Origin: Avena insularis
Taxonomy: Eukaryota; Streptophyta; Magnoliopsida; Poales; Poaceae
NCBI GenBank assembly: GCA_023614405.1
Contig: CM042694.1
Span: forward strand, 133,739,711-133,803,710
Length of the DNA: 64,000 nt
Reading direction: 5' to 3'
Of the stretch, positions 56,303 through 64,000 are shown one piece after another. The notes under the pieces are model-generated. The model was not told the DNA's origin, did no database searches, and was given only the letters and a program-made list of their open reading frames with translations. Each line of letters starts with the position of its first letter. Positions within the stretch are counted from its first letter, which is position 1. The position numbers and the translations under genes are program-made.

Positions 56303-56801
56303 GACCAAACAGCTATCATTGCATCGGCCTCATCTGTTATTGCATTTGCCTACTCCACCGAGCATGCCTCACTGGAATTAGAACTCCGTACTAGTACTAT
56401 ACAAATTCGAATCTGAATTTATTTATGCATATTTTATAAGCACGGGCCACTAACACAATTGGATCTGCATATTTTTATGAGCAAAATCCTTAAACTGTTT
56501 TAATTTGCTAACAAGATGATACAGTATGTTTAACCCTCGCTGAAACTTTCTTCTAGGTCCACCCTGGACCTGGAGTCACGTAGGACGTAGCCTTACTCAA
56601 AGAGAAGGCAAAGGGCAACTTCGGTGGAGTCTTGCAAATGTGCAAGGGTCGGAGAGACGCTTGGTAGAGAGTCAGACTGGTGTCACTGGAACACAAGCTC
56701 AAAAGTTGTACTCGCTCAAGTTTTCACCGTTATACACGTTACAAACTTGCACCGCCTCAGTTTCAGTCTTGAATCAAACTTTCGTGAATTTGATTTGATT
56801 A
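56303..56801. other. no gene recognised
   Basis: Host sequence between the Harbinger element and the retroposon. No supported frame. Confidence 0.4.
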
Positions 56802-56816
56802 ACTCCCTGGAAAACA

Positions 56817-57600
56817 TGATTTTATCTCTCCCAGCCCCCGCCTCTCCTAGCTAGCCGCCGCAACACCTTCTTCTCCTCCATAGATCGGTTCCACCTTCTC
56901 CGGCGGGCTTTGCCAGATCGCGAGGGGTGGGGAATCCGATCTATGGGTGGAGTTCTTAGTAAAAGTACTGTTTTTAGAAGATTAGATTAGGGTTTGGTAG
57001 GCATTTTCTTGACGTTTACGTCAAAGAAGATGTCATCGTTCACAATAAGTGATTTTCGGTCCTTGGTGGTGTTGTAAGATTGATGTTCTATGTACGGTCT
57101 TTCAGATCTTGCTTCGTCAGATCGATCTTAATTTTTCTTCTCATGGTTGCCGCGAGGAGGATTATCCTCGCAATACTCGTTCTGGCTGCTACGTCCTCGA
57201 CAATAGAGATTCGCCTTCTCGACTCTCTTGCGACATCGATCATGTTGTTCGGTTTCTTTTCCCTAGAATACTGGTGGTGATAGGATCATGTTGTTCGGTT
57301 TCTTTTCCCTAGAATACTGGTGGTGATACTCTTGTCGATGTTGTCTGATTACTCTAATGGTTGCGCGCATGTACGTATACTTGGCATTGCGGCTCAAATT
57401 AAAATTATAGAAGAATCCTCGTTGGTATTTACAGGTCTATCGCTTGATATCTATGTGATATTAACTGGGCTGCCTTCGGATGAGGACAAGATTGTGTTAT
57501 GGAAGGTTTTCCTTTAGGTTTTATTTTGTAATCCTTAGAAATGGTCTATGTATCTCTACCATGTACTATTCGCTATCGCGGTATTGATTGGAAAAAAAAA
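56817..57600 (+). mobile_element. retroposon (5'-truncated LINE or processed copy), 784 bp
   Basis: Ends in a run of nine to ten A (57592-57601) and is flanked by the identical 15-bp sequence ACTCCCTGGAAAACA at 56802-56816 and 57601-57615. A 3' A-tail plus a ~15-bp duplication is the hallmark of target-primed reverse transcription. The 5' part is GC-rich and looks like a leader ('gccgccgcaacaccttcttc'). The 3' part is T-rich ('aggttttattttgtaatcc'). No long frame or reverse transcriptase motif is present, so I cannot say whether it comes from a LINE or from a cellular mRNA. It contains an internal ~45-bp tandem duplication at 57238-57327. Confidence 0.75.
57238..57327. repeat. ~45-bp tandem duplication
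   Basis: 'gatcatgttgttcggtttct' through 'ctagaatactggtggtgata' occurs twice head to tail with no visible change, implying a recent duplication within the retroposon or its source. Confidence 0.9.
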
Positions 57601-57615
57601 ACTCCCTGGAAAACA

Positions 57616-57886
57616 AAAGCAGCGGCACCGGTGAAAACAACATTCTCCATCACTGACCCGGGGTTGAACTTGAACATGCTCTAGTGTACAGTACAGGTCA
57701 CTCATTATGAAAGCCTGTCGGACAAATTAATCCTCCCGTAGTTTTACACTTGTCTACGAATCTACCGTTGTACTACATACTGCCGCCGCACTGTGTGCAT
57801 CGACAGCGCGCCACGTCTGCGCCTCACCGTCGTCAAAAAATCATTAACGAGCTCGGCCGACGCCCTCCGCCGCCTCCGGCCAAGTG
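57616..57886 (-). other. 3' flank of the LSU-like gene
   Basis: Sequence after the stop codon on the minus strand. It is GC-rich near the gene, then mixed. No clear poly(A) signal was identified with confidence. Confidence 0.35.
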
Positions 57887-58207
57887 CTACCTTCCGTAGG
57901 CCGCGGCGCCGCGAGCGGCGGCGAGCTCCCGCGCGAGCTCGACGGCCTCGCACTCGGCCTCGCCGAGCTGCGCGCAGAGCCGCTCCTCGGCCTCCTCCGC
58001 GGCCTCGGCGCGCAGCCGGGCGGCCTCCAGCTCGGCCCGCAGCGCCGCCAGCTCCTGCTCCAGCTCGGCGTTCCGCCGCCGCAGTGCCTCCGCCGCCTGC
58101 ACGACGGCGACGCTCTCCGCCGCCGGCACGACGGCGGCAACGCCCGTCTTCTTGCTGCTCTTCCAGCCACCCGAGGCCGGCGTCGCGACGGCAATGGATG
58201 GCGCCAT
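57887..58207 (-). CDS. LSU-like protein (RESPONSE TO LOW SULFUR family)
   Basis: An intronless 106-residue frame, ATG at 58207 and TAG at 57889-57887. Residues 1-38 form a variable Ala/Ser/Val-rich leader (MAPSIAVATPASGG, KSSKKTG). Residues 39-95 are a Leu/Glu/Arg/Ala heptad-type coiled coil with EALRRRNAELEQELAALRAE and the family hallmark AEEAEERLCAQL at 69-80, followed by EAVELARE. LSU proteins are ~90-110 residues, plant-specific, mostly in cytosol and nucleus, induced by sulfur starvation, and act as small interaction hubs through their coiled coil. The C-terminus (AAARGAAAYGR) is more Ala-rich than usual. The start is chosen because the leader length fits the family and an upstream in-frame extension to 58546 would run through the TATA box. 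GC content is very high, as is common for intronless grass genes. Family assignment is by eye from the hallmark motif. Confidence 0.8.
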   Translation of the reverse strand: MAPSIAVATPASGGWKSSKKTGVAAVVPAAESVAVVQAAEALRRRNAELEQELAALRAELEAARLRAEAAEEAEERLCAQLGEAECEAVELARELAAARGAAAYGR

Positions 58208-58333
58208 GGATCGAGTCGGAGCACGGAGGGCGAAGCGAGCTCGAGACGGCCGGAAGAGATCGAGTGGAGTTGTGGTACCAGCTCGAGCAGAAAGCAGAGT
58301 CGGGATTGCTTGAGTGGCTGCTGGGTAGCTGCA

Positions 58334-58343
58334 GTGATATTTA
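58334..58343 (-). promoter_or_regulatory. TATA box of the LSU-like gene
   Basis: On the minus strand CATAAATATC, about 130 bp upstream of the ATG at 58207. The intervening leader is GC-rich. No other start-site element was identified. Confidence 0.55.
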
Positions 58344-58970
58344 TGGGCGTGCGGGACGGCCGGGAAGGCGTCCAGGTTCGCTGAACCTGGACGAGAGGAC
58401 GGGAAGCGGCGACATGTGCACCAAGCAGTGAGTGGTTGTGACGCGTGAGGTGAGCGAAATTTGGCCCTCGGGAACATCGAGGAAACGACGGGGTGAGGTG
58501 AAGGTTGTGGACGCGGCGGCGGATCGATGCGGGTCAGACTCGGCAACTCGCCGGAGCTTGGCCGGTTGAAAGATGAGGTGAATTAAACCATCGAGCGTCA
58601 TAATTCCCCCAAAATGATTATTCTTTTCAAAAGATCGAGGAAAAAGCTTTTCTTTTCCGTCAATTAAGGTATACCTGTATCCTCGTTCATCTCGTCCGCG
58701 GAGATCTCGTCGGCGGCCTTGAGGAGTACGGGGATTTGTTTGGTTACTGCTTTTATGGTATGGTGTATCTCGTCCCGTCTATTTTGAATCTCTCGATCAA
58801 TTCAAGGGTTTAATGGCGATGATTTTGGCTCTAGGCCACGTGCACGAAAAATTCACGATGTCATCAACAACACCAAGCCGACTCCGATAAGGGAGCAGCA
58901 ACGGCAGCACATCAGCGGCTCGCTCTGGCATCAATAGTGGTCATTAGTTGGTCCAATGATCTCGATGTAA
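58344..58970. other. upstream region of the LSU-like gene
   Basis: Probable promoter and intergenic sequence. GC-rich near the gene and mixed beyond 58600. No frame or transposon recognised. Confidence 0.4.
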
Positions 58971-58974
58971 TTTT

Positions 58975-59560
58975 AGGTTCGCTAAGCGCGTCGTCGGTCG
59001 ACGTGCTCCTGCTCGCCCAGCCGGTCGGTGGACTATGTGCTCCTTTTTTTACCAGCGAGTCCATGGACCCTACGCCCAGCCATCGCCAGACCTTGTGCTC
59101 CTTTTTTACCAGCACGTCCACGGACCCTGCGCCCAGCCAGTCCTCCTACACAGACAAAGAAAATTTGCAAACATTTCTTTTATTTTCTTGAATTTTTTGG
59201 TTTCTAGTGGCAAGGTCAAAGTTAGAGGTAATGGAGGGTCTCCGCGTGAGGTTAGGGCCCACTACCAACCCTCTGCGCAGATTCTGGCCCTAGCATTTTT
59301 CTTTTTCTTTTTGGATTATTGTGATAGTCGTCAGACCCTATGCTCCCCTCCTTTCTTATGCATATATACTGTATTGGGTCAGTGCTCTGGTTCGCTGAGT
59401 GCGTCGTCGGTTGTTGTGCTCCTGCTCGCCAAGTCAGCTACTGAACCTTGTGATCCTTATGACAAGAGAGTCCATGTTCCCTACACCCAGCCCGTCACCG
59501 GACCCCTCTAGTTCGTTGAGCATGTCGTTGCACGCCATGCTCCTGCTCGCCAGCATAACG
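58975..59560 (+). repeat. imperfect dispersed/tandem repeat cluster
   Basis: Two kinds of repeated block. 'gcgtcgtcggt' followed by 'gctcctgctcgcc' occurs at 58988, 59401 and, worn, 59525. 'ccttttttaccagc' through 'gaccctgcgcccagcc' occurs twice head to tail (about 59042 and 59100) and once worn at about 59455. At the protein level these give FYQxVHGPxAQP repeats, but frames are interrupted. Origin unknown. Confidence 0.6.
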
Positions 59561-59571
59561 ACGATGTTGGT

Positions 59572-62500
59572 TGTAACACCCTCGCCTGATACGGCTGAGT
59601 TCCTGTGTATAGTGCCAACCCTGGATCGGTTCACTAGCACACACAATACATATGAATACCAAAGAACATAACAGTGCATCATTATTACATCGAATGATCC
59701 AGAATTTGTAATTATTACATAGTGCTTAGCTCAAAAGCTAGCTCAAATAACAAAGTAGCATACGGAAGCATAAACAGATAGTAGGCTCCATCTTCAATTG
59801 TGCCACAGGCGAACAACTGTTGAGTGGAGTATCGCGACCTATTCGATCACTCAGAATCGGTATAACCTGCAACATAAAACATAGCAGCCCCGAAGGGTCA
59901 ATACTTGGAATGTATGGCAAGTAGGGATAAATAAGGAGACAATGCACCTAGCTTCTACATGCTTATTTGGCTGGTGGAGCTTTGGCTAGCTTGCAAATTC
60001 AAAAATCTTTGCTCTACTTTCATAAACCAATTTGATTCACAGCAACCCATTAAGTTCACCCATCAAGTTTTAGTAATTAAGAAATAAGGATGAGCGAGAA
60101 TATGTCATAGTCTCAAGATCAAGCAACTCAATCGTCCGTAACCGGGGACACGGCTAAGTACTTAGTTTTTACACCCTGCAGGGGTTTGTACACTTTACCC
60201 ATGTGACCTAGCCAACCCAGCTCGTACCACCACACTCATATTGTGTAATGATAGGGAGAAGTCCAAGATGGGACCTTTCGGGAAGTAGATCACCAAACCT
60301 CACTGCGCACCGGTTCCAACCTATCATTCACTACATCTCTGGCTACGCTGGGTTCGGATCACCACGGCCTACTAAGTCCAACCAGCCACCCATTCTTACT
60401 GGCACATGGTTGCACACGTAAGCTACCATAACAAAGAGAACCAATCCTTCTCAGTACCCTGGGCGGCATTCCCCACCATTAACCACACTCCGATGACCAT
60501 CTAACCATTCCGCCCAGGTAGTTTATTAACATTAAGTTGTTTTAGTTTGAAGCAAACACAACTCTACCATAGTGTGATCCCCTTTTCCCCGTCTTCACAG
60601 CAGGTCTAAGCATATCTACTGAGCGAGGCTCAACTACAAGAATACCCTACCACAAATATATAGGATATAGCATAGTATAGTAATTCCTACACAATAACTA
60701 TAGAAATACACTACATATGCATAAGGGAAAATAGTAGGATAAGGTATGAACAAAATAGCATCTACTTGCCTTTGTTGTAGATGTAGTCGATTAGATAATC
60801 CTCACAGATATAATGGTTGCACTCGTCGCACTCAAAAGACTTGCAATCACAATGCTCGCAACCATAGTTGTTGCGATCATAGTAGTTACACTCCTCGTAA
60901 TCTATCGTTCAAAAGCAAAAGCACAACAACATATCATTCAAACATTGCAATCATGCAACAATGCAACAATACAATAAAACAATGATGATCAAATTCATGC
61001 ATGGTGATTTAATATGTCACAATGGTTGTAATTAGTTATCTAAGCAATACTAGATCACATGATGTATGTAGAAGTGTTTTAATGCAATATAGTATTTGTT
61101 ATCCAATTTCAATTACCAATAAAGGGGTTTTAACATAACTGTTGTAGATTTTGTACTAGATGCCGAATTAAATTTATATCTGAATGGTAATGGATAGAGG
61201 GCTTTAATACGAACCAGTAGCAATTGGATTCACCCTAATCGGAGTTATAGATCTTTTTCTAGGATTTATTTAGTGTTTAATGGAGTTTAATAAATCTGAA
61301 CAGATCGTACTGACAACAAACAAATCTAAGTACAGATCTGAACTCAGGGACATATTACTCATATTTTTCGGATGTGTAGATTATTTACTATGAATTTAAT
61401 GATTTAAAAGGCCAATAATACTAATTAATTATTCGCCAGTAATCTATATAGTAAACTTGTAATTTTATTCCAGAATCATGTTCTATACAATTTTTTGAAT
61501 CCAGGGGTATATCATTTGTATTTTTCTGAGTTGTATTTTATTTTCTGTGAATTAATTGCTCCAAAAAGTGTATTAAACCATTTAAATAATCACGACAAAT
61601 ACTTACAGTAAATGTCTGATACAATTATATATTAATACTCTACACAATTTTGTGATTCCAACGGTATATTATTTGTAATGTTTGGACATAGTATGAATTT
61701 TCTATGGATTTTACAAGTTAGATCTATAATCTGCAATTTTAAATTCGAACGGAATATTCCAGGGAATATTCCGCTGACTGGACAGGTTGACCGTACAGGC
61801 TGACTGGGACTAGACACTGACCTGGCGACGACGTGGCGGTGACGAGGCGGCTGACCGGGACGATTGAATCTCGACCGTCGGGATGAGATCCGAGAAGTTG
61901 GCTCAAAATAGATTCGATTTTTGTCTCACAAAGGACTAGAAGTAGATCTATGTTGGAGACAAATCCGTAGGTCAAATCGAAAAACTTTGAACATGAAAAT
62001 TATGGAGGATGATTAGATCTACCTTTTCATCAAAGGAATTTGGATTTCAAGAAACGAGCGCGAGGAGATCTTGGAATTACGCCAACAGATTTGAAATATT
62101 CCGTTGCGAAATTCTCTGACTGTGGTGGATGAAAAGAGGTGAGGTTTATCGAAATTGAAAGATTTCGACGAGATCTATAACTTTCGTGTTGAAGCCGAAG
62201 TCATCCGACGAAGTTTAGATGGGTTTAGAAGCGAAATACAATTCTGTAGGGTGTAGATTTGGGATTTCAGGAAGGAAAAGTGTTATAGCTGTGGCTCCGA
62301 GGGATTATTTAGGCTTTTAGGATGATGAAAAGATATATCTTGAAATAGAGAACAAGTAGAAACAAACAGAAGTCAATTCAGAGTTATAGATAAAAAGTTA
62401 TAAGAGTTTTAGTACAGGTATGTTTGAGAAAACCGATTCCGCACAAATTTTAAAGTGGAGGTGGGATCGATCCCCACGGTGCGGTTGGCTGAGTGGGCCG

Positions 62501-63448
62501 GCCGGTTGGCCCATTTCGTTTTTTTTCTTTTTCTTTTTCTATTTTGGTGTTTTTTTATATCTTTTACATACGAACTTCAAATGACATGATTTTTGTTTCT
62601 AAAATTTTCTAAAATTCAGTAGATCATTATAGGATCATATTTGTAACATTTTTACTAGTTTTAATATGGTTGCTTCATAAATGTCTATATATTCCTTATA
62701 GGAACATTTTGGCAAATCTACTATTAGATTTAGATATTAGGATTTCGATTCAATTTTTGGGAACTTTGCATGAATGCAAAGCAATGCTTATGAATGCTTC
62801 ATGATTTTAATTTTTGCAAACATTCACACAAATCCTAAAACTAAAACTCAATTCAGGTATTTTTGCCTATATAGCTACTTAGGTATTATCAAAAGGATAT
62901 AGGGTTTTATGCATTTGGCCTTATATGGCTACTATGCAATATTTGTAAATAACTTCTTAGGGTTTTATTTTAACCACTCAACCAAAACACACAATGCCAC
63001 AAATGCCCAAAACAACAAGTTCAATCATGTAACATGAAGGAACACATTCTTAACATCCAATGAAAATGAAGATGTCATATTATCTTCTCTCTTTTCAAGC
63101 AAGTGGTGAAAAGCATCTAGAATGGTTTCATAAATCAAAGTAGAGACTTAAAGGGTCAAATAGGGAAATTAGAATATCACTCCACCATAATTGGGAAAGT
63201 CATTTAATTCCCTCTCTTTAATCATCTAAGCATGGTTAGATATTTAAAGAATCAAATGGTTGAAAAGAAAATGAAAACAAGTTGGATAGTCATGTTAATC
63301 CAATCTCATACAAGTTTCTGAATTCAAGGAAGGAAAATCATAACAGAAAGTTTCTTTTCTTTGAGAAATTTCAACAAAGTCAAACAATTCAACCAAGTTA
63401 TTTTATTAACTTTACATTCCAAAATTAGGAGAATTTTGGGATGTGACA
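59572..63448 (-). mobile_element. long LTR of a Ty3/gypsy (Tekay/Del-like) element
   Basis: Minus orientation: starts TGTCACATCCCAAAATTC at 63448 and ends GAGGGTGTTACA at 59572, 3877 bp. Just outside the start, on the internal side (63449 onward), is a purine-rich AAGGGTGGTAG and the remains of a pol C-terminus (ESRDEIPFKGG). This is the typical 3' junction of chromovirus-type gypsy elements in grasses. Very long LTRs are usual for Tekay/Del. No supported coding frame lies inside the LTR. Confidence 0.65.
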
Positions 63449-64000
63449 AACTACCACCCTTAAAAGGAATCTCGTCCCGAGATTCGGGAAGGCTAGAAAG
63501 CAATAGGTTCAGGATACAGTAGAGTGCTACCACCCTTAAAAGAAAATCTACTAGGTCACTTCTTGAGGATTCATCCTTTAGACATTTATTGGCATGATGT
63601 CTATTACACATTTTGTTCTTCAGGATTTGCATATTCTAGAGAAACACTACTTGAACTAGCGAAACCCTCATGGTGGTCAACTAGGGAACATTTTCTTCAT
63701 GTTGCCCCTTTAAATACTATTGAAGGTTTATCCTTACCGTATATTCCTACGGTTAGCAACAAGTGCTTTTGTAAAGGTGCAAGATCATACCATTCTAAGG
63801 GCTAGGCTAAACGCCGACTCTCTACTAAGGTTGAAAAGGCACTTAAGATTCGCAAAGCCAACAATACAAGAGCGAATAATAAGAGTATTCGATATGGGGG
63901 CCAATCCATTCCGCACTCAAACTATTATTTTGCATGAGGATAGGAGAATCACGTTTTTCTATCACTCGGACAACCTCACTTTTCTTGCAGATCGTTTCCA
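63449..64000 (-). mobile_element. 3' internal end of the same gypsy element, running off the window
   Basis: Contains the polypurine region and, on the minus strand, LPESRDEIPFKGG, the usual tail of the polyprotein in this group. 'ctaccacccttaaaag' occurs twice (63452 and 63520), a small direct duplication of the purine-tract region. The rest (63540-64000) is non-coding or too decayed to assign. The main pol would lie beyond 64000. Confidence 0.55.

Noticed and set aside
57793..58431. 212-codon plus-strand open frame rich in Arg/Pro/Ala
   Set aside because: It is the antisense shadow of the LSU-like gene; composition is an artefact of very high GC content.
57887..58546. Longer 219-residue version of the LSU-like protein starting at 58546
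   Set aside because: The extra N-terminus would be translated through the TATA box and leader, and LSU proteins are about 90-110 residues.

Overview
This window is nuclear DNA of a large-genome grass, most likely a Triticeae species (wheat, Aegilops, barley or rye type). The evidence is Athila-clade Ty3/gypsy elements with a tRNA-Asp-type primer site, Angela/BARE-like copia LTRs, many Stowaway MITEs (CTCCCTCCGT termini, TA duplications), hAT, Mutator and PIF/Harbinger elements, plant TATA boxes and GT-AG introns. Family names (Sabrina/WHAM-like, Fatima-like, Angela-like, Tekay-like) come from recognition of motifs, not from a search.

Layout. 1-4575: decayed Ty1/copia element (RNase H remnant, 3' LTR) with a solo gypsy-type LTR inside it. 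5542-6939: non-autonomous hAT element with a perfect 8-bp duplication, itself holding a 440-bp Mutator-type MITE with a perfect 9-bp duplication. 7313-7481: Stowaway. 7838-11525: Mutator-like element with a broken FAR1-domain gene entering from the left end and a gene-like exon entering from the right end on the other strand. 12472-13594: MITE scraps and a probable LINE 3' end with a (TA)n tract. 14370-16125: a minus-strand transcription unit (TATA box, untranslated first exon, introns) with no convincing long ORF. 16115-24267, continuing at 49221-50390: hierarchical tandem repeats holding two more copies of that promoter. 24268-49215: a 25-kb nest of Athila-type LTR retrotransposons (A, B, C) inserted in those repeats. 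51855-53160: a ~99-bp-unit satellite with two Stowaways at the same monomer site. 54138-56299: PIF/Harbinger element whose transposase has three in-frame stops. 56817-57600: a retroposon with a 15-bp target duplication. 57887-58207: an intact LSU-like (RESPONSE TO LOW SULFUR) gene on the minus strand, the only gene here I believe is intact and functional. 59572-64000: a 3.9-kb LTR and 3' internal end of a Tekay-type gypsy element running off the right edge.

How it fits together. Order of events can be read from the nesting: the promoter/tandem-repeat array came first; retrotransposon A (minus strand) entered it; B (plus strand) split A's gag-protease gene, leaving a 5-bp duplication; C and a copia LTR then altered A's left part. 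A, B and C share leader or 3' modules but carry different gag genes and all lack reverse transcriptase and integrase, so they would depend on enzymes supplied elsewhere. The most unusual host structure is the array of ~146-bp monomers in ~1.03-kb and ~5-kb units lying directly upstream of a triplicated minus-strand core promoter.
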